Shown here piece after piece: positions 14,469 through 26,845 of a stretch of 64,000 nucleotides of DNA. The translations under genes and the position numbers were made by a program. The first letter of the stretch is position 1. Each line of letters starts with the position of its first letter. Source of the DNA: Curtobacterium sp. MCPF17_002 (GTDB lineage: Bacteria > Actinomycetota > Actinomycetes > Actinomycetales > Microbacteriaceae); assembly GCF_003234115.2 (NCBI RefSeq), contig NZ_CP126251.1, positions 2,480,001 through 2,544,000 of the forward strand. Direction: 5' to 3'. Under the pieces are notes generated by a model that worked only from the letters and a program-made list of their open reading frames with translations, searched no databases and was not told the origin of the DNA.

Positions 14469-15968
14469 CTAGGCGGCGGCGGTGAGCCAGCGGAACGGGA
14501 TGGTGATCGTCACCTCGGTGCCGCTGCCGGTCAACGTGTGCCAGTCGATCGTGCCGCCGAGCTCGCCCTGGATGAGCGTGCGGACGATCTGCGTCCCGAG
14601 GCCCGATCCGACCTTGCCCTCCGGCAGTCCGACGCCGTTGTCGCGCACCTGGATGTCGAGGTGGTCGTCGAAGCGCTCCGCCACGATCTCGACCTCGCCG
14701 TCACGACCGTCGAGTCCGTGCTCGACGGCGTTCGTCACGAGCTCGGTGAGTCCGAGTGCGAGCGGGGTCGCGGCCTCGGACGGCAGGACACCGAACTCCC
14801 CCGTCTTCTTCGGGTGCACCGTCGTGTTGTGCGACGCGGCGACCTCGGTGACGAGCTTGAGCACGGAGTCGAAGACCTCGTCGAAGTCGACGGTCTGACT
14901 GAGACCGCTCGACAGGGTGTCGTGCACGACGGCGATCGCCGCGACGCGCCGCATCGCGTTCTGCAGCGACGTGCGGGCCTCGTCCGAGTGGGTCCGACGG
15001 GCCTGGATGCGCAGCAGCGACGCCACGGTCTGCAGGTTGTTCTTGACCCGGTGGTGGATCTCGCGGATCGTCGCGTCCTTGGTGATGAGTTCGCGCTCCT
15101 GGTGCCGGAGCTCGGTGACGTCGCGGCAGAGGACGATCGCGCCGATCCGCTCGCCGTGGTCGCGGAGCGGGATCGACCGCAGCGAGACCGTGACGCCCTT
15201 CGACTCGACGTCGGCGCGCCACGGGGCACGACCGGTGACGACGAGCGGCAGGGACTCGTCGACGTCGAGCTGGGAGCCGATGAGCTCCGTGGTGACCTCG
15301 GCGAGTGACTTCCGCTCGAGCTCCCCCTCGAAGCCCATGCGGTTGAACGCACTGAGGCCGTTCGGGCTGGCGAAGGTGACGATGCCGTTGGTGTCGAGGC
15401 GGAGCAGGCCGTCGCTCGCACGCGGAGCACCACGGCGGGGGCCGGCCGGGGCGCCGATGTCCGGGAAGTCGCCGGTCGAGATCATGCCGAACAGGTCGTT
15501 CGCGCTCGCGGTGAAGTTGAGCTCCTGGCGGCTCGGCGTCCGCATCTCGTCCTGGTTGGAGTGGCGCGTGACGACGGCGATGGGCCGCTCGGTGGTCTCG
15601 GCGCTCTTCGCGCTCAGGCGGCGGAGGACCGGGATCGCCCGCACGCGCGTCGGGGTGTCCTCGTACCAGTCCGGCTCTGCGGAGTCGACGACCTTCGCGC
15701 CTGCGAAGCACTCGGTGACCTGCTCGCGCCACTCTTCGCGGATCTCCTGCCCGACGATGTCGCGGTAGAACAGGGTCGCCGCGGAGCTCGGCCGGGCGTG
15801 CGCGACGGCCACGAACGAGCCGTCCTCGGCAGTGGGCACCCAGAGCACCATGTCGGCGAACGACAGGTCGGCGAGCAGCTGCCAGTCGCCGACGAGCAGG
15901 TGAAGCCATTCGACGTCGGCTTCGGAAGAACGGCCTTGTGCGAGGACGAGGTCACTGAGGGTCGACAC
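14469..15968 (-). CDS. pdtaS: Cytosolic sensor histidine kinase PdtaS
   Basis: A 499-residue soluble kinase. An N-terminal GAF-like domain (about 1-150, starting MSTLSDLVLAQGRSSEADVEWL), a PAS domain (about 170-290), a HisKA_2 box (TIREIHHRVKNNLQTVASLL) and an HATPase domain with ELVTNAVEHG and DNGVGLPEG identify PdtaS, which phosphorylates the antiterminator PdtaR and in mycobacteria responds to copper, NO and nutrient state. PdtaR is not in the window. GTG at 15968 has a TAGACT box at 6 nt, so the mRNA looks leaderless. No membrane helix. Confidence 0.92.
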   Translation of the reverse strand: MSTLSDLVLAQGRSSEADVEWLHLLVGDWQLLADLSFADMVLWVPTAEDGSFVAVAHARPSSAATLFYRDIVGQEIREEWREQVTECFAGAKVVDSAEPDWYEDTPTRVRAIPVLRRLSAKSAETTERPIAVVTRHSNQDEMRTPSRQELNFTASANDLFGMISTGDFPDIGAPAGPRRGAPRASDGLLRLDTNGIVTFASPNGLSAFNRMGFEGELERKSLAEVTTELIGSQLDVDESLPLVVTGRAPWRADVESKGVTVSLRSIPLRDHGERIGAIVLCRDVTELRHQERELITKDATIREIHHRVKNNLQTVASLLRIQARRTHSDEARTSLQNAMRRVAAIAVVHDTLSSGLSQTVDFDEVFDSVLKLVTEVAASHNTTVHPKKTGEFGVLPSEAATPLALGLTELVTNAVEHGLDGRDGEVEIVAERFDDHLDIQVRDNGVGLPEGKVGSGLGTQIVRTLIQGELGGTIDWHTLTGSGTEVTITIPFRWLTAAA

Positions 15969-15974
15969 CCGATC

Positions 15975-15980
15975 AGTCTA
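15975..15980 (-). promoter_or_regulatory. -10 box of pdtaS, leaderless start
   Basis: TAGACT on the minus strand, 6 nt upstream of the GTG at 15968. Confidence 0.6.
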
Positions 15981-16082
15981 GGTGCGGCCCGTTGTGGAGA
16001 ACGTCGGTCTGTCCACAGCCCCCGGACTGTCATATTTCTCATGTTGTACTCGCCCTACGCTCGCCCCGACGAAAGGGGCAGA

Positions 16083-16496
16083 GTGGCCGAGGAAGCACGC
16101 CGCATCGACGACGCAGGACCGGGGTCGGAGATCGCGCAGCTCGCCGCCGTTCCACCACCGACGGACGTGCACGACGCAGCACGAGCCCTCGGGCTGTGCG
16201 TCGCGGAGATCCTGACCGGGGCACGCGAGGTGGACAGCATCGCGCGGTGGATCACCGACGACGTCCACCGACACCTCCAGCAGCGTGCCGCGGTCGCTGC
16301 GCGGTCCCGGCAGCTGGACCGACGGTCGCGGGCACGGGCACTCCTCCGCGTGGGGAGCGTGATCGTCTGCCGGCCGACGGACGGGGTGGCCGAGGCGACG
16401 GTGGTCGTGCACACGCGCAGCCACGCCCGAGCCGTCGCGATGCGGCTCGAGGAGCGACAGGGGCGATGGCGCGCGACGGCGGTGGGGGTGCTGTGA
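16083..16496 (+). CDS. Rv3235-family (DUF6459) protein
   Basis: A 137-residue soluble protein. The N-terminal third is acidic; the middle (DVHDAARALGLCVAEILTG) and the C-terminal VVVHTRSHARAVAMRLEERQGRWRATAVGVL match the DUF6459 pattern of actinobacterial proteins encoded beside secA (Rv3235 in M. tuberculosis). Function unknown. GTG at 16083 follows AAAGGGG by 6 nt; the frame is open much further upstream through pdtaS but without support. Convergent with secA across a shared hairpin. Confidence 0.72.
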   Translation: MAEEARRIDDAGPGSEIAQLAAVPPPTDVHDAARALGLCVAEILTGAREVDSIARWITDDVHRHLQQRAAVAARSRQLDRRSRARALLRVGSVIVCRPTDGVAEATVVVHTRSHARAVAMRLEERQGRWRATAVGVL

Positions 16497-16537
16497 CGCG
16501 GTGCCGCGCGGCGTGAGTGGCGCGCGCGGAACACGAC

Positions 16538-16579
16538 GAACCGGAGGCACGATGCCGACTGGCACCGTGCCTCCGGTTC
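16538..16579. terminator. Bidirectional terminator between DUF6459 gene and secA
   Basis: Arms of 19 bp at 16538-16556 (GAACCGGAGGCACGATGCC) and 16561-16579, one mismatch, 4-nt loop. It shares the GGAGGC-RCG-TGCC core with the palindromes at 13216 and 56750. Confidence 0.8.
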
Positions 16580-16591
16580 GTGCGAGGAGCG

Positions 16592-19372
<2,781 letters not shown>

Positions 19373-19465
19373 GTGAGCTCCTTACGAGATCGTCACGCGC
19401 GACCTGCGCGATGCGAACAGCCAGTCATGCTAGCAACCCGGGCGAGCCGGGTGCTGGGAGCGGCG

Positions 19466-19503
19466 CGGGAGTGCGCGGCCCGCGAACGGACCGCGCACTC
19501 CCG
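19466..19503 (-). terminator. Terminator between hpf and secA
   Basis: CGGGAGTGCGCGG (19466-19478) pairs perfectly with CCGCGCACTCCCG (19491-19503) around a 12-nt loop, 22 bp after the hpf stop. Confidence 0.75.
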
Positions 19504-19525
19504 GATCGGTCGTCGGTGACGATCG

Positions 19526-20239
19526 TCAGGCGATCGCGACCGCCGGTTCGGACGCCGGCTCGGACGCCGCTGCCTCGGACCCACCCGCGGTGGCGCCGTC
19601 GATGCCGATGACGCCGTAGTCCCAACCCTTGCGCCGGTAGACCACGCTCGGCCGGTGCGTCTCCGCGTCGACGAACAGGTAGAAGTCGTGCCCGACGAGC
19701 TCCATGTAGTACAGCGCGTCGTCCACCGTCATCGGGGCGGCCTCGAAGACCTTGTGGCGGATCACCACGGGGCTGTACACCTCGGTCTCGTCCTCGCCCG
19801 AGTCGTCGGTGACGACGGGGACCGCTCCGGTCGCGACGTCCTCGATGAGCTTGCCGTCTGCGGGCACGACGCCCATCTGCTCGAACGCGGTGCCCGAGGC
19901 CTCGGCGACCGAGGTCGGACGGTGCCGCCCGCGGTGCACCTTGCGGCGGTCGCGCGCCCGGCGCAGCCGCTCCATGATCCGCGCGAAGGCGAGGTCGAAG
20001 GCGGCGTACTTGTCCGACGCCGCGGACTCCGCCCGCACGAGCGGGCCGGGGCCGATCAGGGTGAGCTCGACGCGGTCCTCGCCCTGGGAACCGCTCGATT
20101 TCTCGTGGTGGCGGCTGATGCGCACCTCGAAGGCGAGGGCACGGTCGGCGAGCACGTCGATCTTCTCGGACTTCTGCTCGACATAGGTGCGGAATCGGTC
20201 GGTGACCCCGATGTTCCGGCCCGTGATCGTCACGTCCAT
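19526..20239 (-). CDS. hpf: Ribosome hibernation promoting factor, long form
   Basis: A 237-residue protein that pairs 70S ribosomes into inactive 100S dimers in stationary phase. The N-terminal RaiA/S30AE domain (MDVTITGRNIGVTDRFRTYV, about 1-105) binds the decoding centre; a linker of about 70 residues leads to the C-terminal dimerisation domain with VVIRHKVFEAAPMTVDDALYYMELVGHDFYLF, found only in long HPF. An Ala/Ser-rich tail follows. ATG at 20239 has GGGAG about 9 nt upstream. Standard neighbour of secA in actinobacteria. Confidence 0.94.
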   Translation of the reverse strand: MDVTITGRNIGVTDRFRTYVEQKSEKIDVLADRALAFEVRISRHHEKSSGSQGEDRVELTLIGPGPLVRAESAASDKYAAFDLAFARIMERLRRARDRRKVHRGRHRPTSVAEASGTAFEQMGVVPADGKLIEDVATGAVPVVTDDSGEDETEVYSPVVIRHKVFEAAPMTVDDALYYMELVGHDFYLFVDAETHRPSVVYRRKGWDYGVIGIDGATAGGSEAAASEPASEPAVAIA

Positions 20240-20411
20240 GTGGCGGCTCCCATCCAGACTCAGCGCGTCGCCTCCATCCGGCGATCCTGAACGCCTTGTC
20301 GCGAGGCTAGACCCGACCGGGTGTCGGCGTCACCGGGAACCGGTGAGTCGGCACGGACACCCACCGGACACACAGTGATCACCGACCGTTCACCGAGCTC
20401 CCCCGTCCCGC

Positions 20412-21068
20412 TCACTCGTCGACGCTCGCCACCGCGACGCAGCGCACCACCCGGCCACCGGCAGCCCGGACGGCGCGCACCGCCTCGGCCATCGTGACGC
20501 CCGTCGTGACGACGTCGTCGACGACCACGACGTCCCTGCCCGTGACGCGGTCCGCGCGCAGGGTGCCGACGGTCGCCGCGACGCGCTCCACCGCGCTGCG
20601 CTCCTTCTGTCCCGGGCCGGCCCGGTCCCGCCGTCGGCGGACCCGCTCGAGCGTCGAAGGACGCCGCACGCCACCGCGGGCGAGGAGCAGCGCCACGGGG
20701 TCGAACCCGCGCCGCCTGGAGCCCTGCGGGGACGGTGGGACCCGGAGCAGCACCGTGCCCGCCGGGGCCTCGGCGAGCGCCGTCCGCACGAGCGCGCCGA
20801 ACCGGGAGCCGAGCGGGCGGGCGAGGTCCACGCGGCCGCGGAGCTTGAGTTCGAGGAGCAGGGTGCGGACCAGTCCCCCGTACTCGAACGCCGCGTCGAG
20901 CCGGACCCCGGCGACGAGCCGCACGCGACGGGGTTCGTGGTCGAGGGCGCTGCGGCAGGTGCGGCAGAGGGCTCGGTGCGGCGCACCGCAGCCGGCGCAG
21001 GCCACCGGCAGGAAGAGCCCGAGCACGGCGAGGGCCGCGTCCTGCCATGGCCGGTCGGTCGTCGTCAT
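20412..21068 (-). CDS. comF: ComF-family phosphoribosyltransferase-like protein
   Basis: A 218-residue protein with an N-terminal four-cysteine zinc knuckle (Cys24, Cys27, Cys35, Cys38) and a type I PRTase fold; the PRPP-binding loop is VVVVDDVVTTGVTMAEA near residues 178-195. In competent bacteria ComFC assists DNA uptake or recombination; in actinobacteria the role is not established. ATG at 21068 is taken over GTG at 21074. It follows lpqB after 126 bp that include a CCTCCAGG hairpin element. Confidence 0.88.
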   Translation of the reverse strand: MTTTDRPWQDAALAVLGLFLPVACAGCGAPHRALCRTCRSALDHEPRRVRLVAGVRLDAAFEYGGLVRTLLLELKLRGRVDLARPLGSRFGALVRTALAEAPAGTVLLRVPPSPQGSRRRGFDPVALLLARGGVRRPSTLERVRRRRDRAGPGQKERSAVERVAATVGTLRADRVTGRDVVVVDDVVTTGVTMAEAVRAVRAAGGRVVRCVAVASVDE

Positions 21069-21126
21069 GACCACCAGGGTGGCGGCGACCGCACGACGGG
21101 CGTGTGCCGAACCCGGGGACTGTGGA

Positions 21127-21157
21127 CGCGCCTCCAGGCCGGTGGCCCTGTGGAGGA
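21127..21157. repeat. Short dispersed hairpin element, copy 1
   Basis: GCGCCTCCAGGCCGGTGG followed by CCCTGTGGAGGAC, with CCTCCA pairing to TGGAGG. Nearly the same element is at 34927-34956, also between two genes. Confidence 0.6.
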
Positions 21158-21194
21158 CCCGCCGTCAGCACCGGACGTCGGCGCGGACCGGACC

Positions 21195-22874
21195 TCAGCG
21201 CTGGATGCCGAGCACGTCGGCGGTGGCGCCCGTCGTGTCCCATCCGCCGCCGGTGGACTGCAGCACCGAACCGTCGGACATCCGCAGCAGCATCGAGCCG
21301 GCGCTGCCCCCGGCGATCGAGGTCGCTCGACCGTCCGGCTTCGGCAGCGTGCTCGACTGTCCACCGATCGTCGTCCGCACCACGTCCGGACCGGACGGGG
21401 TCTGGCCGAGCGATGCGACGTCGGAGTCGCTGATCCACGCCGCGCCGACGGCGTCGCCGGTGGCCGCCTGGACCCGCACCGGTGACCCGAGCGCGGTCGG
21501 CGTCCGGTCGGAGCCGCGGACGATCGCCATCACGTAGAGGCTCGGTCCGTCGCTCGTCTCGATGAGCGCGAGGACCCTCGTGGAGTCGCGGGAGACCTGG
21601 AACGACACGAGCTCGCCCTTCGGCAGGGTGGTCGTGACGGTGTGCGGGTCACCGCCGAAGCCGTACGCCGTGACCTTCCGGGTGTCCGTCGAGGACGCCA
21701 CCCACACGAAGCCGAGGTCGTCGATCGACGGCGGCACGAGGTCGTCCGTCGCGTCCACGCGCAGGTGGGTGCGCCCCCGGACCACGCTGACGCCGTCCTC
21801 GTTGCCGACGACGGCGGCGGTGCCCGACGCGGACAACGCGAACGAGGACGGGTCGAGTCCGGCGATCTCGTCACCGAGACCGTTGCCCAGGACGGCGACC
21901 TTGCCGGTGCCGGCCGCGTACCCGACCGCGCCGTCCTGCTCGACGAGCGGCCGCGAGTCGACGTCCGGGTTCTGCTGCGCGTCGGAGCCGTTCGCGTCCG
22001 GCACCGAGAACGTCGCACCCTCGACCGTGATCGCCACCGACGAGACCGTGGCGACCGATGCCAGCGACTTGCTGAGCTGCTCCCGCATCCGGACCTTGTC
22101 CTGGCTGCTGGCGCGGAGGGCGTCACTCGACAGGTCGACGAGTGCCGTCCCGCTGTCGATCGTCACGGCGTTGAGGGAGAGCTGCGTGCCCTCCGGGAAC
22201 GAGGACACGACGGAGCCCTTGAGCCAGGCGGCGGGTCCGGCGAGCAGCGCGCTCGCGATCCGGGTGCTCGTCGAGGAGCGGGCGAGGAACCAGCGCTCGT
22301 CCGGCACGAGGAACCGGTACGTCGGGTCGAAGAAGTACAGGGCGTGCTGCTGGAACACCGAGTCGAAGTTCACCGGCGACAGGATGATGCCGTCGGGGGC
22401 GTAGGCGATGCGCCACTCGCCGTCCTCCCGGGTGAACTGGAACGTGAGGGTCGACGAGGTCGGACGGACGGCCTGGGTGTACTCCCCTTCGGAGTCGACG
22501 GTGGCGCTCGCGGTGAGGGTGTAGGTGAGCTCCCGGTCGCCGACGCGTTCGACCGCCGGGTTGCCCTGCCGGATGGTGACGCCACGACGCGGGTTCCACT
22601 TCTCGGAGAAGCTCGACGACAGGAACTGCCGCGCGATTGCGTAGTCGTCCTGGGCACCGGTGCCTGCGGCGATGAACCCGCGGAGGATCGCCGTCTGGTC
22701 GGAGCCGGCGACCGGCTTGTCCGGCCGGTAGTCCACCCCGGAGATGGACTCGTCCTTGATCGTCTGCCCGGCGCGGACCGGACCGTCGGTGGGGATCGCG
22801 GCGCACGCCGACACGGCGACGACGGTCACCGCGGCGAGCGCGACGGCGATCAGGTGCCGGAAGCGGGTGCGCAT
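21195..22874 (-). CDS. lpqB: Lipoprotein LpqB, modulator of MtrAB
   Basis: A 559-residue lipoprotein with signal peptide and lipobox Cys24 (VVAVSAC). A GerMN domain lies around residues 120-270 and the C-terminal half is a beta-propeller-like LpqB domain ending LRMSDGSVLQSTGGGW. In mycobacteria LpqB binds the sensor MtrB and adjusts MtrA phosphorylation. Its ATG overlaps the mtrB stop by one base (TGATG), confirming coupling. Confidence 0.95.
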   Translation of the reverse strand: MRTRFRHLIAVALAAVTVVAVSACAAIPTDGPVRAGQTIKDESISGVDYRPDKPVAGSDQTAILRGFIAAGTGAQDDYAIARQFLSSSFSEKWNPRRGVTIRQGNPAVERVGDRELTYTLTASATVDSEGEYTQAVRPTSSTLTFQFTREDGEWRIAYAPDGIILSPVNFDSVFQQHALYFFDPTYRFLVPDERWFLARSSTSTRIASALLAGPAAWLKGSVVSSFPEGTQLSLNAVTIDSGTALVDLSSDALRASSQDKVRMREQLSKSLASVATVSSVAITVEGATFSVPDANGSDAQQNPDVDSRPLVEQDGAVGYAAGTGKVAVLGNGLGDEIAGLDPSSFALSASGTAAVVGNEDGVSVVRGRTHLRVDATDDLVPPSIDDLGFVWVASSTDTRKVTAYGFGGDPHTVTTTLPKGELVSFQVSRDSTRVLALIETSDGPSLYVMAIVRGSDRTPTALGSPVRVQAATGDAVGAAWISDSDVASLGQTPSGPDVVRTTIGGQSSTLPKPDGRATSIAGGSAGSMLLRMSDGSVLQSTGGGWDTTGATADVLGIQR

Positions 22875-24625
22875 CAGTCTTCCTCTCGCACGGCGCGGGG
22901 GCCGTCGTACGACTCGTCGAGTTCGGGCAGCGGGATCGCGGACGTCGAGACGCCGACGCCGTCGGTGCGGGGCAGCGTGAGCACGAAGGTCGACCCCTCG
23001 CCGGGGCGGGACCACACGTCGATCCGCCCGCCGTGCAGGTTGGCGTCGCCGAGGGAGATCGCGAGCCCGAGGCCGGTGCCGCCGATGGTGCGCTTCCGGC
23101 TCGGGTCCGCCCGCCAGAACCGGTCGAAGACCCGGGCGGCGTCCTCCGGCGGCATGCCGATGCCCTGGTCGCGGACGGCGATCGCCACCGACCGGGCATC
23201 GCTGTCGACGACGACCTGCACGGGCTTCGCGTCGCCGTGCTCGATCGCGTTGCCGACGAGGTTCCGGAGGATCCGCCGCACCCGCTTCGCATCGAGCTGC
23301 ATGGTGGTGTGCCCGCCGGGGGTCACGAGCTGCAGGTCGATGCCGGCCCGCTCCGCCAGGGGCCGGAACTCGTCGACGATGTCCGTCGCGAGGGCCGCCG
23401 GGATGACCGGCTCCGGGTCGAGCTGCACGGCCTGCGCGTCGAACCGGGAGATCTCGAGCAGGTCGGCGAGGAGCATCTCGAAGCGCTCGATCTGCGCGTG
23501 CAGGAGCTCGGCGGACCGACCGACCGACGGTTCGAAGGCGTGCCGGGAGTCGAAGAGCATGTCGCCGGCGAGCCGGATCGTGGTGAGCGGCGTGCGGAGT
23601 TCGTGTGACACGTCGGACACGAACCGCTGCTGCACGCGCGACAGTTCTGCGAGCTGGGTGATCTGCCGGCTCACCGCCTCGGCCATGCCGTTGAAGCTGC
23701 GCGCCAACGTCGCGATGTCGTCGTTGCCCTTCACCGGGATGCGTTCGTCGAGCCGGCCGGCGGCGATCTTCCGGCTCGTCTCGGCCGCACCACGGATCGG
23801 CAGGACGACGAGTCGCACCACCAGCGACGTGACGAGGGCGATGAGCACCATGAGGGCGACACCGCCGATGGACAGCGTCTGGGAGACGAAGTCGAGGGTC
23901 TGTTGCGCGTCCGACAGGTCGTAGACGAGGTACAGCTCGTACTGCCCGGCGCTCGGGATCTGCAGCGTCGACCCGACCGCGAGGCCCGGCTGGCTGCGCC
24001 CGTCCTCCTCGAGCCGCACCGGCTGCAGGCTGAGCTTGCCGGTGTTCTTGCCCACCTCCTTCCGCAGCGCGTCGGTGATGGCGGCGTCCGGGAAGCCCGG
24101 GCTCACCACCGTCTGCAGCGCCTGCGGTGCCGTCTGGTCCGGGCTCCGCTCGATCGCGATGCTCGTGCCGCCGGGGCTCGTGGTGTTCGACAGGATCGCC
24201 TGCTGCGCCTCGTTCTGCAGCGTCTCGAGCTCGGACTGGTTGTTGTCCTCGCCGGCGGTCGCCGCGTCGAAGATCCCCTGCGCCACGACGGTCGCCCGCG
24301 CCGACTCGGCCTCGATCTGGTCGCGACGCTGCGAGTAGACGTTGTTCGAGATGCTGATCATCACGGCGGTGCCGATGATCGCGATCGCCAGACCGGTCGT
24401 CATCACGGTGATCGCGACCGACCGGAACATCAGGGAGCGGCGCCACAGGTAGGCGACGCCGCGGAGCCCGCGGCGGAGCCACCGGCGGAGTCGGCGGGCG
24501 ACGCCGCCGGGCGCGGTGCGGCCGGGCCCGGTGGGCGCGGCGCGCCCGGCTCCGGTGGCGCGACCGGCAGCCGTCGTGGCTCGGCCGGACGGCCCGGCTC
24601 CCCGGTCCGACGGTGCGGGCGGCAC
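22874..24625 (-). CDS. mtrB: Sensor histidine kinase MtrB
   Basis: A 583-residue membrane kinase. A long Pro/Gly/Arg-rich N-terminus precedes the first helix (VMTTGLAIAIIGTAVMISI); an extracytoplasmic domain of about 160 residues, a second helix (SIGGVALMVLIALVTSLVV), HAMP, the SDVSHELRTPLTTIRLA H-box and the ATPase core (GNAIEHG, DQGIGMPPED, GTGLGLAI) follow. GTG at 24625 is 5 nt after the mtrA stop; the frame is open further into mtrA. MtrAB governs division, cell wall hydrolases and osmotic response in actinobacteria. Confidence 0.94.
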   Translation of the reverse strand: MPPAPSDRGAGPSGRATTAAGRATGAGRAAPTGPGRTAPGGVARRLRRWLRRGLRGVAYLWRRSLMFRSVAITVMTTGLAIAIIGTAVMISISNNVYSQRRDQIEAESARATVVAQGIFDAATAGEDNNQSELETLQNEAQQAILSNTTSPGGTSIAIERSPDQTAPQALQTVVSPGFPDAAITDALRKEVGKNTGKLSLQPVRLEEDGRSQPGLAVGSTLQIPSAGQYELYLVYDLSDAQQTLDFVSQTLSIGGVALMVLIALVTSLVVRLVVLPIRGAAETSRKIAAGRLDERIPVKGNDDIATLARSFNGMAEAVSRQITQLAELSRVQQRFVSDVSHELRTPLTTIRLAGDMLFDSRHAFEPSVGRSAELLHAQIERFEMLLADLLEISRFDAQAVQLDPEPVIPAALATDIVDEFRPLAERAGIDLQLVTPGGHTTMQLDAKRVRRILRNLVGNAIEHGDAKPVQVVVDSDARSVAIAVRDQGIGMPPEDAARVFDRFWRADPSRKRTIGGTGLGLAISLGDANLHGGRIDVWSRPGEGSTFVLTLPRTDGVGVSTSAIPLPELDESYDGPRAVREED

Positions 24626-24630
24626 GGTGC

Positions 24631-25305
24631 TCAGGCCCCTCCGGCCCGGTACCCGACGCCGCGCACCGTGGTGACGATCTTCGGGTTGTCGGGGTCGTGC
24701 TCGATCTTCGCGCGGAGCCGCTGCACGTGCACGTTCACCAGACGGGTGTCCGCCTTGTAGTGGTAGCCCCACACCTGCTCGAGGAGCATCTCGCGCGTGA
24801 ACACCTGGTTCGGCTTCTCGGACAGGGCACGGAGCAGGTCGAACTCGAGCGGGGTCAGCGCGATCACGGCATCCCCGCGGCGGACCTCGTGCCCGGCGAC
24901 GTCGACCGTGAGGTCCCCGACGTGCAGCACCGTCGCGTCGGCGGCGGTCGGGCGCAGACGCGTCCGGATCCGGGCGACGAGCTCCTTCGGGTTGAAGGGC
25001 TTCACCACGTAGTCGTCGGCACCGTTCTCGAGGCCGGCGACGACGTCGGCCGTGTCGCCCCGCGCGGTGAGCATGATGATCGGCGTCCCGCTCTCGGCGC
25101 GGATCCGCTTGCACACCTCGATGCCGTCGATGCCCGGGAGCATCACGTCGAGGAGCACCAGGTCGGGCTTCGTGCTGTGGAACGCGTCGACGGCGTCGTT
25201 GCCGTCAGCGCTGAACTCGGGCTCGTAGCCCTCGGAACGGAGGACGATGCCGATCATCTCGGCGAGGGCCTGGTCGTCGTCGACGACGAGGATGCGCGGT
25301 GTCAT
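24631..25305 (-). CDS. mtrA: Response regulator MtrA
   Basis: A 224-residue OmpR-family regulator, nearly identical in pattern to mycobacterial MtrA: VVDDDQALAEMIGIVLRSEG, phospho-accepting Asp53 in LLDVMLPGIDG, Lys in VVKPFNPKEL, and the winged helix with LTPLEFDLLRALSEKPNQ and GYHYKADTRLVNVHVQRLR. The true start is ATG at 25305, as in homologues; the frame is open to 25521. First gene of mtrA-mtrB-lpqB-comF. Confidence 0.97.
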   Translation of the reverse strand: MTPRILVVDDDQALAEMIGIVLRSEGYEPEFSADGNDAVDAFHSTKPDLVLLDVMLPGIDGIEVCKRIRAESGTPIIMLTARGDTADVVAGLENGADDYVVKPFNPKELVARIRTRLRPTAADATVLHVGDLTVDVAGHEVRRGDAVIALTPLEFDLLRALSEKPNQVFTREMLLEQVWGYHYKADTRLVNVHVQRLRAKIEHDPDNPKIVTTVRGVGYRAGGA

Positions 25306-25447
25306 GTGATGTGGACTCCGTGTGACGTGCAGCGGTGCCGGGTCGACACCTGACCACTCACGATAGCCGAGGCCCCGTCGCGTGGCGTTTTCCGACAGGA
25401 TGGAGTCGATCGCGCTCCGCTGCGCGGCCGACGACGAGGGGGCGGCG

Positions 25448-26845
25448 ATGTCGGATTGGCAGGTACCGGGTGGGTCGGGTGCGCAGGACGGGCCCGGTGG
25501 ATCTGGCGGGCCTGGAGGCACGCAGCGCCCCGGTGGTCAGCAGCCGTCCGGCCCGTGGCCGGGTCCAGGGCCGCAGCCGGGTCCAGGGGCGCAGTCGGGT
25601 CCGCAGGGCCAGCCCGGTCCGCAGGGCCACCCGGGTCCGCCGGTCGGGTCGCGTCCGGTGATCCCGTTGCGGCCGCTCGGTCTCGGCGACGTCCTCGGCG
25701 GCGCGTTCACGGTCTTCCGCCGGAACGCCCGGGTGCTCCTCCTGTGGAGCGTCCTGCTGAGCGGTGTCCTCGGCCTGCTGTCGACCCTCGTCAGCACGTT
25801 CGGCCAGCAGGCCCTGCAGTCGCGGATGCTCTCCGCGGTGGACGGCGGCAGCGGCAGCGAGTCGATCGCCGCGGGGTCCTTCACCCTCTGGCTCGTGCTG
25901 TCGGCCGGCCTCCCCTTCCTGGCGTTCCTCGGTCGCGGGTTCCTCGTCGCCCCGGTCGCGGCGGACACCGGGCAGCGGATCCTCGGCCGTCGGGCGACGT
26001 TCCGCGGGATCTGGGCCCTCCTCGCCGGTCGTCGTCGGTCGGTGGTCGCCTGGATCCTCCTGCAGCTCGCCGCCGGCGCCGTCGTCGGGATCGTGTTCGT
26101 CCTCGTGATGGTCGGCTTCATCGCGGCGCTCACCGCGGGCCGGTCGAACGTCTGGGGGTTCGTGCTCGCGATCCTCGGACTGCTCGCCGGGTTCGCGGTC
26201 GTCGTGATCTGGCTCGGCACCCGCTTCGCCTTCACCGTCCCGACGATCGCCCTCGAGGGCCGCACCGTCTTCGCCGCGGCCGCCCAGTCGTGGCGGCTCA
26301 CCCGCGGGTCGTTCTGGCGCACGTTCGGCATCCTGCTCCTCGTGCAGGCGATGTTCGGCTTCGCGGTCTCGATCGCGTCGTTCCCCCTGACGATCGGGGC
26401 CGTGCTCATCGGCGGCACGTTCGACCCGCTCGGACAGACGGACGCGTCGACGGGACTCGGCGTGGCCGGTGTCGTCGCGGTGGTCGTCGGGAGCCTGCTC
26501 GGGATCGCCGTGCAGTGCATCACCGACGTGCTGAGCGCCTCGGTCACGACGTTCCTCGCCGTCGACCGTCGCATCCGGACCGAGGCCCTCGACCAGCGGA
26601 TCGCGTCGCACCTCGAGACCGGGCAGCCCACCGACCCGTTCGCGCCGGCCCCACAGGTCGTCCGGCCGCCCTGGCCCGGTCAGCAGCAGTGGCCCGGTCA
26701 GCAGCCCTGGCCCGCGCAGCAGCAGTGGCCGGGCCAGCAGCCGACACCGCAGCAGCAGTGGCCCGGTCAGCAGCCGGCACCGCAGCAGCCGCCGCCGGAG
26801 TGGGGCGGCGCCCCGGACCGGTACCCGCCGGACGGTCGGGCATGA
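25448..26845 (+). CDS. Multi-helix membrane protein with Pro/Gln-rich tails
   Basis: A 465-residue protein. A Gly/Pro/Gln-rich N-terminus of about 75 residues leads to a membrane domain of at least six helices (VLLLWSVLLSGVLGLLSTLVS, AAGAVVGIVFVLVMVGFIAAL, GFVLAILGLLAGFAVVVIWLG) of the glycerophosphodiesterase-membrane-domain type; the tail repeats WPGQQ-like units. ATG at 25448 follows GGGGGCGG; a CAGGAT box at 25396 may drive it. First gene of a five-gene overlapping operon with DUF4129, DUF4350, MoxR and DUF58, a conserved actinobacterial set of unclear function. Confidence 0.8.
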   Translation: MSDWQVPGGSGAQDGPGGSGGPGGTQRPGGQQPSGPWPGPGPQPGPGAQSGPQGQPGPQGHPGPPVGSRPVIPLRPLGLGDVLGGAFTVFRRNARVLLLWSVLLSGVLGLLSTLVSTFGQQALQSRMLSAVDGGSGSESIAAGSFTLWLVLSAGLPFLAFLGRGFLVAPVAADTGQRILGRRATFRGIWALLAGRRRSVVAWILLQLAAGAVVGIVFVLVMVGFIAALTAGRSNVWGFVLAILGLLAGFAVVVIWLGTRFAFTVPTIALEGRTVFAAAAQSWRLTRGSFWRTFGILLLVQAMFGFAVSIASFPLTIGAVLIGGTFDPLGQTDASTGLGVAGVVAVVVGSLLGIAVQCITDVLSASVTTFLAVDRRIRTEALDQRIASHLETGQPTDPFAPAPQVVRPPWPGQQQWPGQQPWPAQQQWPGQQPTPQQQWPGQQPAPQQPPPEWGGAPDRYPPDGRA